Below the pieces are notes generated by a model, which was not told the DNA's origin, ran no database searches, and worked only from the letters and a program-made list of their open reading frames with translations. 64,000 bases of DNA from Vibrio aphrogenes (GTDB taxonomy: Bacteria > Pseudomonadota > Gammaproteobacteria > Enterobacterales > Vibrionaceae): NCBI RefSeq assembly GCF_002157735.2, contig NZ_AP018689.1:1893619-1957618 (forward strand). Reading direction: 5' to 3'. Each line of letters opens with the position of its first letter. Within the stretch, counting starts at the first letter, position 1. Shown piece by piece: positions 31,802 to 40,084 of this stretch. Both the position numbers and the translations under genes were made by a program.

Positions 31802-32077
31802 GTGGAAGTCGAAATATTAGGAAAACTCACTCGCGTGAATTGTCCGCCAGGACAAGAGGATGCCTTGCATGCTGCTGCTAATGAATTAAACCGACGCTTG
31901 AACCAAATGACTGAACGTACTAAAGTACACAACATCGAACAGTTACTGATTATTGCCGCTTTAAACGCTTGTTATGAAGTACAAGACTTAGAAAGTAAAC
32001 TTGGCGATAATCAAAAAGTCACTCAACGTTTAGAAATGTTATCTCAACGCTTGGATAAGGCTTTAACCAAAAAATAA
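31802..32077 (+). CDS. zapA: Cell division protein ZapA
   Basis: ZapA binds and bundles FtsZ filaments at the division site. The 91-residue protein has the N-terminal β-rich head (VEILGKLTRVNCPPGQEDAL) and a C-terminal coiled coil (about 55-88). The start is a GTG at 31802; no in-frame ATG exists upstream before the stop at 31751, so the GTG with GAAGAG upstream is the best choice. 6S RNA and fau follow, the conserved zapA-ssrS-fau arrangement. Confidence 0.93.
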   Translation: MEVEILGKLTRVNCPPGQEDALHAAANELNRRLNQMTERTKVHNIEQLLIIAALNACYEVQDLESKLGDNQKVTQRLEMLSQRLDKALTKK

Positions 32078-32099
32078 TGGTAAATTGCGTTTAAGTTAA

Positions 32100-32290
32100 C
32101 CGTATTTACCCTGGAGTGTTTGTCAGAGGATTTAAGTCCCTGAGCCGATAAGCAACAACCCAGGATTGGCATTAGAGGGCTATTGTGCAAGCTCGGCATG
32201 TACCGAGAAGCCTGCGGCACTCATTGCGGATCCGCCTTGAACTCGCTGGTTCATAGGTCCATCAATTCTCAACGGCACTTTGGGGTATTC
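32100..32290 (+). ncRNA. ssrS: 6S RNA
   Basis: 6S RNA binds the sigma-70 RNA polymerase holoenzyme and represses transcription in stationary phase. The sequence between zapA and fau contains the recognisable elements GTCCCTGAGCCGATA and CGAGAAGCCTGCGG, the same blocks as in E. coli 6S RNA. The ends pair: ACCCTGGAGTG at 32108-32118 with CACTTTGGGGT at 32276-32286 forms the closing stem (11 pairs including G-U). The position between zapA and fau is the conserved one. Exact ends are approximate. Confidence 0.92.
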
Positions 32291-32310
32291 CCTTTTCAAT
32301 TGGTATTAGC

Positions 32311-32934
32311 ATGCAATATCCAATTCCGCTCAACGCAACACGAACACAAATCCGACAACTCATCCGTCAACGTCGTGGAGCGCTATCAGCAACTGAGCAA
32401 CAGCAGGCCGGATTGGCGTTACTCGAAAATATCAAACAATTAACTCATATTGATAATGCCAATACCATTGCCATTTACCTTTCTAATGATGGCGAAGTTG
32501 ATACGCAACCCACCATTGAATGGCTATGGCAACAAGGTAAGCAAGTCGTTTTACCCGTTCTTCACCCTTTCTCTTCCGGGCACTTACTATTTCTCCATTA
32601 CACCCCACACAGCCCAGTTTACGAAAATAAATACGGTATTATTGAGCCAGTTCTCGATCAAACTCAAGTTTGTCCGATTAAGAATATCGACCTCATTTTT
32701 ACCCCACTTGTCGCATTTGATCACCATGGACAACGTCTTGGTATGGGAGGCGGTTATTATGATCGCACGCTTAAATCATGGTTCGAAAATGGTAAGGGGG
32801 CAATGCCTATCGGCTTAGCTCATGATTGCCAACAAGTCGAACAATTGCCTTACGAGCCCTGGGATATTCCATTACCGATATTTGTGACACCAAGTCGGAT
32901 TTGGCATTGGGAAAAGCACGATAAGTCGCTATAA
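32311..32934 (+). CDS. fau: 5-formyltetrahydrofolate cyclo-ligase
   Basis: This enzyme converts 5-formyl-THF to 5,10-methenyl-THF using ATP. The 207-residue product begins with the conserved R-rich segment ([13 protein letters not shown]) and ends with the signature [13 protein letters not shown] and a metal/phosphate-binding region. It follows 6S RNA closely; in other gammaproteobacteria the 6S RNA precursor and this gene (ygfA) are transcribed together. Confidence 0.94.
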   Translation: MQYPIPLNATRTQIRQLIRQRRGALSATEQQQAGLALLENIKQLTHIDNANTIAIYLSNDGEVDTQPTIEWLWQQGKQVVLPVLHPFSSGHLLFLHYTPHSPVYENKYGIIEPVLDQTQVCPIKNIDLIFTPLVAFDHHGQRLGMGGGYYDRTLKSWFENGKGAMPIGLAHDCQQVEQLPYEPWDIPLPIFVTPSRIWHWEKHDKSL

Positions 32935-32996
32935 TCCTGCCCGATCTAGAAACAATCCTTAAGCAATCGATTACTCAAGCCAATTCAGGAGTTCAC

Positions 32997-33653
32997 ATGA
33001 CACAAGATGAAATGAAAAAAGCCGCTGGTTGGGCCGCTTTAAAATACGTTAAACCAGATAGTATTGTGGGTGTGGGCACCGGCTCAACCGTTAATCACTT
33101 CATCGATGCCTTAGCCACGATGAAAGGACAGATTGAAGGGGCTGTTTCTAGCTCAGTCGCTTCTACTGAACGTTTAAAAGAGCTCGGCATACATGTTTTT
33201 GATTCTAACGAAGTCGATGGTCTAGATGTCTACGTAGACGGTGCCGATGAAATCAACCCACAAGGGGCAATGATTAAAGGTGGTGGCGCCGCGCTAACTC
33301 GTGAAAAAATTGTCGCTGCGATGTCCAAAACCTTTGTTTGTATTATTGATGATACTAAAGCTGTGGATGTCCTAGGAAAATTCCCTCTTCCCGTTGAAGT
33401 CATCCCAATGGCTCGCTCTTATGTCGCTCGCGAGTTGGTTAAACTAGGCGGGACACCAGAATACCGTCAAGGGATTGTAACCGATAATGGCAATATCATC
33501 TTAGACGTACATAACCTATCCATTGTCGACCCAAAAGCATTAGAAGATAAAATCAACGCCATCGCGGGTGTGGTCACCGTTGGGCTATTTGCTCACCGTG
33601 GTGCTGATATTGTCATCACTGGCACACCACAAGGTGCCAAGATAGAAGAATAA
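32997..33653 (+). CDS. rpiA: Ribose-5-phosphate isomerase A
   Basis: RpiA interconverts ribose 5-phosphate and ribulose 5-phosphate in the pentose phosphate pathway. The 218-residue protein has [24 protein letters not shown] (catalytic Asp region) and [12 protein letters not shown] (catalytic Glu), all expected. It is followed by an intrinsic terminator and then a MITE-like element, and transcribed in the same direction as serA. Confidence 0.97.
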   Translation: MTQDEMKKAAGWAALKYVKPDSIVGVGTGSTVNHFIDALATMKGQIEGAVSSSVASTERLKELGIHVFDSNEVDGLDVYVDGADEINPQGAMIKGGGAALTREKIVAAMSKTFVCIIDDTKAVDVLGKFPLPVEVIPMARSYVARELVKLGGTPEYRQGIVTDNGNIILDVHNLSIVDPKALEDKINAIAGVVTVGLFAHRGADIVITGTPQGAKIEE

Positions 33654-33698
33654 TTCACTAATAAAAATTCAAAAATTCTCTTTTATTAGTCAAAAACA

Positions 33699-33728
33699 AA
33701 ACGGTGCTTATATGTGCCGTTTTTTTAT
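33699..33728 (+). terminator. Terminator of rpiA
   Basis: ACGGTGC and GTGCCGT (two G-U pairs) form a stem around TTATAT, followed by a T7 run, about 45 bp past the rpiA stop. Confidence 0.8.
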
Positions 33729-33733
33729 ACTGG

Positions 33734-34000
33734 TATACCCAAGTAACTCCAATATGCAGAATTCAGAGCTATCATCCAAACCTTTAGGTAAGGAAGATTG
33801 GCGAAGGAATGTAGGCACCTTTCAAACCAATCTGACACAGCATAAAGGTTTGGAGGAAGCTCCCAAAGGGCAAGTTAAAACAAGCTTTATGCTGCGTTAA
33901 ATTGAAACAGAGATAGATTGCTATGATCATGTTCAATTTGCCTTGCTTAAAGCTTGTTTTATTCTTGCTGAAACTCGCATATTGGAATTGCTTGGGTATA
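33734..34000. mobile_element. MITE-like inverted-repeat element between rpiA and serA
   Basis: The 267-bp segment is bounded by 24-bp terminal inverted repeats, TATACCCAAGTAACTCCAATATGC at the left (given here as positions 33734-33757) and its complement at 33977-34000, with two mismatches. Inside, a second inverted pair (33877-33906 and 33932-33960, core AAAACAAGCTTTA and AAATTGAA) and a third (AAACCTTTA near 33778, TAAAGGTTT near 33844) would fold it into a multi-branched structure. It has no transposase; a short ORF across it is not credible. Confidence 0.7.
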
Positions 34001-34057
34001 AAAAAACCTTACCCAAGCTCACATTTTTTTGATATTTTATTGAGAGCTAAATCAAAT

Positions 34058-34116
34058 ATCTACGCACAAGGAGTTAACGACCTACTCGCGGTAGGCCTGT
34101 GATGAATGTGCGCAAG
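34058..34116 (+). promoter_or_regulatory. Structured leader candidate upstream of serA
   Basis: CGCACA near 34063 pairs with TGTGCG near 34107 to close a region that contains an inner hairpin CCTAC-TCGCG-GTAGG (34081-34095). It lies 30-90 nt upstream of the serA ATG, inside the likely 5' leader. I know of no riboswitch matching it. It was found by eye. Confidence 0.35.
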
Positions 34117-34147
34117 AATTATTATTCTCAATTAAGGACGACATTAC

Positions 34148-35377
34148 ATGGCTAAAGTTTCTCTGGGCAAAGATAAAATCAAGATCCTCTTACTAGAAGG
34201 TCTTCATCCATCATCTGTAGAAGTACTTCAAGCGGCGGGTTACACCAATATTGAGTACCATAAAGGTTCATTATCAGAAGAAGATTTATTAACCGCAGTC
34301 AAAGATGTCCACTTCATCGGGATACGCTCTCGCACTCAACTTACACAAGAAGTCTTTGACGCCGCCGAAAAGCTCGTTGCTGTTGGCTGTTTCTGTATTG
34401 GAACCAACCAAGTTGACCTCCATGCTGCGGCAGCTCGTGGGATCCCAGTCTTTAATGCCCCATTCTCTAACACTCGAAGTGTCGCAGAATTAGTGCTTGG
34501 GCAAATCCTCTTGCTCTTACGTGGTATTCCTGAAAAAAATGCACTTGCCCACCGTGGTATTTGGAAAAAAAGTGCCGATGCCTCTTACGAAGCTCGTGGA
34601 AAACGCTTAGGCATCATCGGTTATGGACATATCGGAACCCAATTAAGTATCTTGGCAGAAAACCTAGGAATGCAGGTTTACTACTACGATATTGAAAATA
34701 AGTTGTCTTTAGGAAATGCTACTCAAGTAGCAACGATGAGTGAATTGTTAAATAAATCAGACATTATCTCTCTACATGTTCCTGAAACTCAAAGTACTAA
34801 AGATATGATGGGTGCAGAAGAGTTCGCTCAGATGAAACCAGGAGCCATCTTCATTAATGCTGCCCGTGGTACAGTGGTCGATATTGATGCTCTTTGTTCA
34901 GCTTTAGAATCAGGCCACTTAGGTGGTGCTGCGATTGATGTTTTCCCAGTAGAACCCAAAACCAACAATGACCCATTTGAATCACCATTAATGAAATTTG
35001 ATAATGTGATTTTAACCCCTCACATTGGAGGCTCAACTCAAGAAGCCCAAGAAAATATCGGAATTGAAGTTGCGGGCAAACTTGCAAAATATTCAGATAA
35101 TGGTTCAACCTTATCTTGCGTGAACTTCCCAGAAGTATCATTACCCGAACATATTGGTGCATCACGCTTATTGCATATCCACGAAAACCGCCCAGGCATA
35201 CTGACTCAAATCAACACGATTTTTGCTGAGGCTGGTATCAACATTGCAGCGCAATACTTACAAACCAATGCAGAGATGGGGTATGTTGTGATTGATATCG
35301 AAGCGGAACGTTCTGAAGAAGCTTTAGAGAAAATGAAAGCAGTACCAGGTACTATTCGTGCACGTATCCTGCTTTAA
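34148..35377 (+). CDS. serA: D-3-phosphoglycerate dehydrogenase
   Basis: SerA oxidises 3-phosphoglycerate, the first step of serine synthesis, and is feedback-inhibited by serine through its ACT domain. The 409-residue protein has the NAD-binding GYGHIGTQL motif, the catalytic Arg and His regions (NAARGTVVDIDAL, LTPHIGGSTQEAQENIG) and a C-terminal ACT domain (about 335-409). Length is one residue less than E. coli SerA. It lies downstream of rpiA; its terminator has been split by the IS3 element at 35411. Confidence 0.97.
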   Translation: MAKVSLGKDKIKILLLEGLHPSSVEVLQAAGYTNIEYHKGSLSEEDLLTAVKDVHFIGIRSRTQLTQEVFDAAEKLVAVGCFCIGTNQVDLHAAAARGIPVFNAPFSNTRSVAELVLGQILLLLRGIPEKNALAHRGIWKKSADASYEARGKRLGIIGYGHIGTQLSILAENLGMQVYYYDIENKLSLGNATQVATMSELLNKSDIISLHVPETQSTKDMMGAEEFAQMKPGAIFINAARGTVVDIDALCSALESGHLGGAAIDVFPVEPKTNNDPFESPLMKFDNVILTPHIGGSTQEAQENIGIEVAGKLAKYSDNGSTLSCVNFPEVSLPEHIGASRLLHIHENRPGILTQINTIFAEAGINIAAQYLQTNAEMGYVVIDIEAERSEEALEKMKAVPGTIRARILL

Positions 35378-35392
35378 CTAAAATCATTAACT

Positions 35393-35410
35393 AAAAACAG
35401 CGGCTAAATG
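35393..35410 (+). terminator. Left half of the serA terminator, interrupted by an IS
   Basis: AAAAACAGCGGC followed by TAAATG ends at the IS border. Its complement GCCGCTGTTTTT lies on the other side of the IS (36843-36854). Joined through one copy of AATG, the two halves make a 12-bp stem with a 6-nt loop flanked by A and T runs. This would have been a bidirectional terminator for the converging serA and yggE. Confidence 0.8.
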
Positions 35411-35418
35411 TGAACTGA

Positions 35419-35448
35419 CCCCCAATAGTTGGACACCAACATTGGGGG
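35419..35448 (+). promoter_or_regulatory. Hairpin at the IS left end covering the orfA ribosome site
   Basis: CCCCCAAT pairs with ATTGGGGG, with further AGTTGG/CCAAC pairing inside. The 3' arm includes the GGGGG that sits 7 nt before the orfA ATG at 35456. In a transcript entering from serA this hairpin would hide the ribosome binding site. Confidence 0.5.
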
Positions 35449-35455
35449 TTATTTT

Positions 35456-35965
35456 ATGTCTAAGTACATCAGAGAATTAAAGCTGTGCATTGCTCAGCGT
35501 TGCCTTGATGGCGAATCATCGACATCTCTTGCAAAAGAGTTATCTATTCCTGCGAACCAAATTCGTTATTGGACTTCTGTTTACAGGATCCATGGTTCAT
35601 CTTCATTTTTACCTCTTGATTATGAAAATTCCGCAGGTTTTAAATTCTCGGTATTAAAATCAATGTGGGAAAATAACTGGTCTATAAGCCAAGCGAGTGC
35701 TGAATTCAATTTTTCTTCTAACGGGACTATTTCTGTTTGGTTAAAGCTTTATAATCAGTCGGGATTCCAAGGCTTACATTCCCGACCTAAAGGCAGACCA
35801 TCTATGAAAACTCAATCAAATAAGCGTCCGACTAAACCTGATGAAGACATGTCACTTGATGAACTCAGAGAGGAACTGGCTTATTTGAGAGCGGAGAATG
35901 CTGTTCTAAAAAAGTTAGAGGAGCTGGACAAGTTAAAACGTCAAGCAGCAAAGAAAAAGCGTTGA
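35456..35965 (+). CDS. IS3-family transposase OrfA
   Basis: OrfA is the 169-residue DNA-binding part of the transposase. It contains helix-turn-helix segments (ESSTSLAKELSIPANQIRYW and the region around NFSSNGTISVWLKLY) and a C-terminal leucine-zipper-like coil (LREELAYLRAENAVLKKLEEL). I start it at ATG 35456; a longer frame from 35429 would run through the terminal hairpin. A slippery A-AAA-AAG at 35908-35914 allows a -1 shift into orfB, giving an OrfAB fusion of about 450 residues. Confidence 0.9.
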   Translation: MSKYIRELKLCIAQRCLDGESSTSLAKELSIPANQIRYWTSVYRIHGSSSFLPLDYENSAGFKFSVLKSMWENNWSISQASAEFNFSSNGTISVWLKLYNQSGFQGLHSRPKGRPSMKTQSNKRPTKPDEDMSLDELREELAYLRAENAVLKKLEELDKLKRQAAKKKR

Positions 35966-36807
35966 CTGTTCAAGCTCTAAAACACCAACACAAAATCCAG
36001 CATTTATTGCAATCCATTGGATTGCCCAAGAGTGTGTATTACTACCAATGCCAAGTGTTGAGCACTCCCGAGCCTTACGCGAATGAGATAGCGAGTATTG
36101 AAAGAATATTTCATAAGCATAAAGGTCGATATGGTTATCGACGCATTCATTATGCTTTACGTAGAGAAGGCATCTACTTAAATCATAAAACGGTTCAGCG
36201 CTTAATGGCAAAACTAGGGCTAAAATCGACCGTAAGACCGAAGAAATATCGTTCTTATAAAGGTGCGATTGGGCGTATTGCCCCGAATATTCTGAAGCGA
36301 GACTTTAAATCGACGAAACCAAATGAAAAATGGGTGACCGATGTGACGGAATTTAAAGTGGCAGGTGAAAAAGTCTATTTATCTCCTATCATCGATTTAT
36401 TTAATCAAGAAGTCGTTAGTCATACTGTAGCGACCTCACCTAAATTACATCTCGTGACCGAGATGCTAGAAAAAGCGACGAGTAAGTTAAGTCAAGCGTC
36501 CTCGTTAACTTTACATAGTGACCAAGGGTGGCAATACCAACACCGTGATTATCGTAACAAGCTAAAAGAGAAAAGAATAAATCAGAGTATGTCGAGAAAA
36601 GGAAACTGTCTTGATAATGCTGTGGCTGAAAACTTCTTCGCACTTTTAAAAACAGAAATGTACCATGGTTACCACTTTGACAGTGCTGAGCAACTTATGG
36701 CATGCATTGATGAATATATTGATTATTACAATAACGATCGGATTAAGGTGAAATTAAAAGGCCTAACTCCGGTAGAATACCGAAATCAGGCCTTAGAAGC
36801 CGCATAA
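35962..36807 (+). CDS. IS3-family transposase OrfB (catalytic part of OrfAB)
   Basis: OrfB carries the integrase core. The frame is open from well upstream of 35962, where a TTG overlaps the orfA stop by 4 bp, and it is in the -1 frame relative to orfA. The DDE residues are in KWVTDVTEFKV, LHSDQGWQYQH and NCLDNAVAENFFALLKTE. An HTH_21 segment (RYGYRRIHYALRREGI) precedes the core. It is probably made mostly as the OrfAB frameshift product; free OrfB from the TTG is uncertain. Confidence 0.92.
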   Translation: MTVQALKHQHKIQHLLQSIGLPKSVYYYQCQVLSTPEPYANEIASIERIFHKHKGRYGYRRIHYALRREGIYLNHKTVQRLMAKLGLKSTVRPKKYRSYKGAIGRIAPNILKRDFKSTKPNEKWVTDVTEFKVAGEKVYLSPIIDLFNQEVVSHTVATSPKLHLVTEMLEKATSKLSQASSLTLHSDQGWQYQHRDYRNKLKEKRINQSMSRKGNCLDNAVAENFFALLKTEMYHGYHFDSAEQLMACIDEYIDYYNNDRIKVKLKGLTPVEYRNQALEAA

Positions 36808-36842
36808 CAGAAATGTCCAACTTTAAGGGGTCACTTCAAATG

Positions 36843-36854
36843 GCCGCTGTTTTT
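36843..36854 (-). terminator. Right half of the split serA/yggE terminator
   Basis: GCCGCTGTTTTT after the second copy of AATG is the complement of the half at 35393-35404. On its own it cannot form the hairpin, so yggE transcripts may now run into the IS in antisense to orfB. Confidence 0.75.
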
Positions 36855-36879
36855 ATATCTATTCATTAGACCAATCGTA

Positions 36880-37584
36880 TTATTTATTTTTAATCTTGAA
36901 TACCACATCAACCTTATCTGAAATAACAATTGATTGATCTTGATAAGATTGATCGATGGCCTGACTTTCCATCATTACCGATTTCGCCATCACCACTGGT
37001 CGCACGCTATTGTTATGATATTCAATCGACCACACACCATCTAATTGAGCATCAAAACCGGTTGCGACAGCCTGTGCTTTCTCTTTAGCATCCGCAATAG
37101 CTGCGAGACGTGCTTTTTGCTTATATTGAGTTTCATCTTTTACTTTCAATTGAATATTATTAACTCGATTCACACCAGAATCTAATGCTGCATCCAATAA
37201 AGCATTCAATTTCTCAAGCTGATTAACGGTCACCGTAATATAACGCACCGCTTGATGGCCATTTAATATTGGTTTTTCATCTTTAGGGTAAGTGTACTGA
37301 GGCGATAATTGTAAATGACCACTTTGGATATCTTCCCTTTTTACCCCTTGTTTATTCAAAACTGAAATAAATTGAGTCACCACAGTATCGACCGTTTTTT
37401 TCGCCTGATCTGCTTGAGTTTTTTCGGTTTGGATAGCCACTGTAAACACAGCCATATCTGGTTTAGCCGTCATTTCACCATAACCACTGGTTGACAGTGT
37501 TGGTGTACCTGCTTCAACGGCCCATGAATTTAAGCTAAAAAAGATGACAGTCAAAAGTGCAATAGGTTTGATAAAATAATTCAT
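36880..37584 (-). CDS. yggE: YggE-like SIMPL-domain periplasmic protein
   Basis: The product has a signal peptide (about residues 1-24, ending near NSWA) and a SIMPL domain (DUF541) with STSGYGEMTAKPDMAVFTVAI. E. coli YggE has been linked to lower oxidative stress, but its mechanism is not known. I start it at ATG 37584, which has AGGT 6 nt upstream and places the signal peptide at the N-terminus; the frame is open to 37641. It lies downstream of mscS and converges on serA across the IS. Confidence 0.88.
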   Translation of the reverse strand: MNYFIKPIALLTVIFFSLNSWAVEAGTPTLSTSGYGEMTAKPDMAVFTVAIQTEKTQADQAKKTVDTVVTQFISVLNKQGVKREDIQSGHLQLSPQYTYPKDEKPILNGHQAVRYITVTVNQLEKLNALLDAALDSGVNRVNNIQLKVKDETQYKQKARLAAIADAKEKAQAVATGFDAQLDGVWSIEYHNNSVRPVVMAKSVMMESQAIDQSYQDQSIVISDKVDVVFKIKNK

Positions 37585-37626
37585 AACTACCTCATAGGTA
37601 TAAGAAAGTAAGTCGCATATTACCAA

Positions 37627-37654
37627 GAAAAAAAGGCGCATAATGCGCCTTTTC
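37627..37654 (-). terminator. Terminator of mscS
   Basis: On the minus strand AAAAGGCGCA and TGCGCCTTTT form a near-perfect stem followed by TTTC, about 30 bp after the mscS stop and before yggE. Confidence 0.85.
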
Positions 37655-37681
37655 GTAAATTATGACATAAAGCTGACGAGA

Positions 37682-38545
37682 TTAATCTTCAAGCTTATTC
37701 AAATGTACATCCATTTGTGGGAATGGGATTTCAATACCCGCTTCATCTAGACCTTCTTTAATCGCTTGTAGAAGATCAAAGTAAATAGCCCAGTATTCAT
37801 CCGTTTTAACCCAAGGACGAACCACAAAGTTTACAGAAGAATCCGCTAGTGCAACGACACCAATTGTCGGTGCTGGCGTTGGAAGCAAGCGAGTTTCCGC
37901 TTCTAAAACGCGGGTGATCACTTCTTTTGTTTTCTTCAGATCGGCTTTGTAAGAAACACCAATGACATAGTCAATACGACGAGTTGCATGGCGAGAGTAG
38001 TTAGTAATCGCACCACCAATCACACCGCTATTTGGTACGACAATCATTTTATTATCTGGTGTAGTCAACACGGTTTGGAAGATTTGGATAGACTCAACGC
38101 TACCTGCCACACCACCAATTTCAACATAATCACCAGCTTTGAAAGGACGGAATGCCACAATCAATACACCAGCGGCAAAGTTTGAAAGAGACCCTTGTAG
38201 AGCTAGGCCAACAGCTAAACCAGCGGCACCGATAACCGCAACAACAGAAGCCGTTTCAACACCAACACGACCAAGCGCTGCAATAAGAACGATTACAAAT
38301 AACAGGTAACGAACCAGTGAACCGATGAAATGCACAACGGCTTGGTCCATTTGTTTCTTTTCTAAAACTTTAGAAACACTGTTACTGATCGCTTTAACAA
38401 TAATATTACCAATAAAAAGAATAATTAAAGCAGAAATAATGTTCACACAGTATTGCATTAACAAATCAGAGTTCGCGGTAAACCAATCTGTTAGCTTTGG
38501 AGCAATAGCGTGAGCGACTTCTGTCACTTGATCTTCAGCTGCCAT
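37682..38545 (-). CDS. mscS: Small-conductance mechanosensitive channel MscS
   Basis: MscS opens on membrane tension to release solutes during hypo-osmotic shock. The 287-residue protein (E. coli 286) has three TM helices (about 27-50, 68-90, 95-127). The pore helix TM3 has the Gly/Ala pattern GAAGLAVGLALQGSLSNFAAG, and the RPFKAGDYVE start of the cytoplasmic β domain follows. It sits between fbaA and yggE, as in other gammaproteobacteria. Confidence 0.96.
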   Translation of the reverse strand: MAAEDQVTEVAHAIAPKLTDWFTANSDLLMQYCVNIISALIILFIGNIIVKAISNSVSKVLEKKQMDQAVVHFIGSLVRYLLFVIVLIAALGRVGVETASVVAVIGAAGLAVGLALQGSLSNFAAGVLIVAFRPFKAGDYVEIGGVAGSVESIQIFQTVLTTPDNKMIVVPNSGVIGGAITNYSRHATRRIDYVIGVSYKADLKKTKEVITRVLEAETRLLPTPAPTIGVVALADSSVNFVVRPWVKTDEYWAIYFDLLQAIKEGLDEAGIEIPFPQMDVHLNKLED

Positions 38546-38760
38546 GTCTCTTCCTTATAAATTACATGAATCTAGGATGGGTTATATATGTTTTATCGAT
38601 AACCTAAAAGGTTTCTTAAAGTTAGGGAATATATCGACAATAAACATAAATACAATATAGCCATTTTTTTTAAGACTGGAAACCATTTGTTAGGATATAT
38701 TCAAAGAATTCATCGAATTATTAATAACTTCGTGCTTTTTTATATTAAAAACTGCAGAAA

Positions 38761-38793
38761 TAAAAAAAGCCTCACATTGCTGTGAGGCTTTTA
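38761..38793 (-). terminator. Terminator of fbaA
   Basis: AAAAGCCTCACA and TGTGAGGCTTTT form a 12-bp stem with a short loop; on the minus strand it is followed by a T run just past the fbaA stop. Confidence 0.9.
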
Positions 38794-38815
38794 TCAAACA
38801 CTAAAAAGTGACGAA

Positions 38816-39892
38816 TTATAATACGTCGATAGCGTTAAGGTCTGCGAATGCTTTTTCAAGACGAGCAACCATAGACGCTTGACCTGCGCGTAGCCATACG
38901 CGTGGATCGTAGTATTTTTTGTTTGGCGCTTCAGCACCAGTTGGGTTACCGATTTGACCTTGTAGGTAATCGTGGTTGTCCGCTTCGTATTGACGAACGC
39001 CATCCCATGTAGCCCATTGAGTATCAGTATCGATGTTCATTTTGATCACACCGTAACCGATAGATTCTTGGATTTCAGCTTCAGTAGAACCAGAACCACC
39101 GTGGAAAACGAAGTTTAGAGAGTTAGCTGGTAAGCCAAATTTCTCAGAAACGTACGCTTGAGAATCACGTAGGATAGTTGGAGTTAGAACAACGTTACCT
39201 GGCTTGTAAACACCGTGTACGTTACCGAAAGAAGCCGCGATGGTGAAACGTGGGCTAACTGCGTTTAGTTTTTCGTACGCGTAAGCAACGTCTTCTGGAG
39301 AAGTGTAAAGCTCAGATGCGTCCATGTGAGAGTTATCTACGCCATCTTCTTCACCACCAGTACAACCTAGTTCGATTTCGATAGTCATGTTCATTTTAGC
39401 CATGCGCTCTAGGTACTTAGCACAAGTTTCAACATTCTCTTCTAGAGACTCTTCAGAAAGGTCTAGCATGTGAGAAGAGAATAGAGGCTTACCAGTTTCT
39501 GCAAAGTGTTTTTCACCTGCATCTAGTAGACCGTCGATCCAAGGAAGAAGTTTCTTAGCCGCGTGGTCAGTATGAAGAATTACTGGAACACCGTAAGTTT
39601 CAGCGATAGCGTGTACGTATTTTGCACCCGCAACTGCACCTAAGATTTGTGCACCTTGGCCTTCAAGCTTAATGCCTTTACCAGCGAAGAAAGCAGCGCC
39701 ACCGTTTGAGAATTGAACGATTACTGGAGCTTTAACTTTCGCTGCTGCTTCTAGTACTGCGTTTACAGAGTCAGTGTTTACAACGTTTACTGCTGGAAGA
39801 GCAAAGTTGTTTTCTTTCGCTACTGCGAAAACTTTCTGTACGTCATCACCAGAGATAACACCAGGTTTTACAAAATCGAAGATCTTAGACAT
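38816..39892 (-). CDS. fbaA: Fructose-bisphosphate aldolase, class II
   Basis: FbaA cleaves fructose 1,6-bisphosphate to the two triose phosphates. The 358-residue zinc enzyme has HTDHAAKKLLPW (catalytic Asp and Zn His), the ELGCTGGEEDGVDN loop and FVFHGGSGS (Zn His). It follows pgk by about 190 bp, with a terminator between, in the conserved epd-pgk-fbaA order. Confidence 0.98.
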   Translation of the reverse strand: MSKIFDFVKPGVISGDDVQKVFAVAKENNFALPAVNVVNTDSVNAVLEAAAKVKAPVIVQFSNGGAAFFAGKGIKLEGQGAQILGAVAGAKYVHAIAETYGVPVILHTDHAAKKLLPWIDGLLDAGEKHFAETGKPLFSSHMLDLSEESLEENVETCAKYLERMAKMNMTIEIELGCTGGEEDGVDNSHMDASELYTSPEDVAYAYEKLNAVSPRFTIAASFGNVHGVYKPGNVVLTPTILRDSQAYVSEKFGLPANSLNFVFHGGSGSTEAEIQESIGYGVIKMNIDTDTQWATWDGVRQYEADNHDYLQGQIGNPTGAEAPNKKYYDPRVWLRAGQASMVARLEKAFADLNAIDVL

Positions 39893-40046
39893 GGGTTTAG
39901 TCCTATTTTTCTATCGTTTAAAATCCCGTTCAAAGAACGAAATCGTTAATTAAATAAACGTTTGCTTGATTCACGCGCGCATTGTAGCAATAAACGGTTC
40001 TAATTCACACACTGTGCTCAACGCAACAGATAAAAATCTACAAACG

Positions 40047-40077
40047 TAAAAAAGGCGAGAATTTTCTCCCGCCTTAA
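40047..40077 (-). terminator. Terminator of pgk
   Basis: On the minus strand GGCGGGAGA and TCTCGCC form a stem around AAAT, followed by TTTTTT, a few bases past the pgk stop. Confidence 0.83.
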
Positions 40078-40084
40078 ACCAAGA

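Larger units (their letters stand above)
35411..36838 (+). mobile_element. Intact IS3-family insertion sequence
   Basis: The 1428-bp element has imperfect terminal inverted repeats of about 25 bp, beginning TGAACTGACCCC at the left and TGAAGTGACCCC at the right, both running into AGTTGGACA. It is flanked by a 4-bp direct repeat, AATG at 35407-35410 and 36839-36842. It carries overlapping orfA and orfB with an A6G slippery site, and a complete DDE motif. All this is typical of the IS3 family, probably the IS150-like group. Both frames and both ends look intact, so the element may be active. Confidence 0.93.

Noticed and set aside
32183..32443. 86-codon ORF on plus between zapA and fau
   Set aside because: It lies inside the 6S RNA gene and runs out of frame into fau.
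32450..32818. 122-codon plus ORF within fau
   Set aside because: It is a +1 frame shadow of fau.
33712..33900. 62-codon ORF downstream of rpiA
   Set aside because: It starts within the rpiA terminator and runs through the MITE-like inverted repeats; the translation has no recognisable features.
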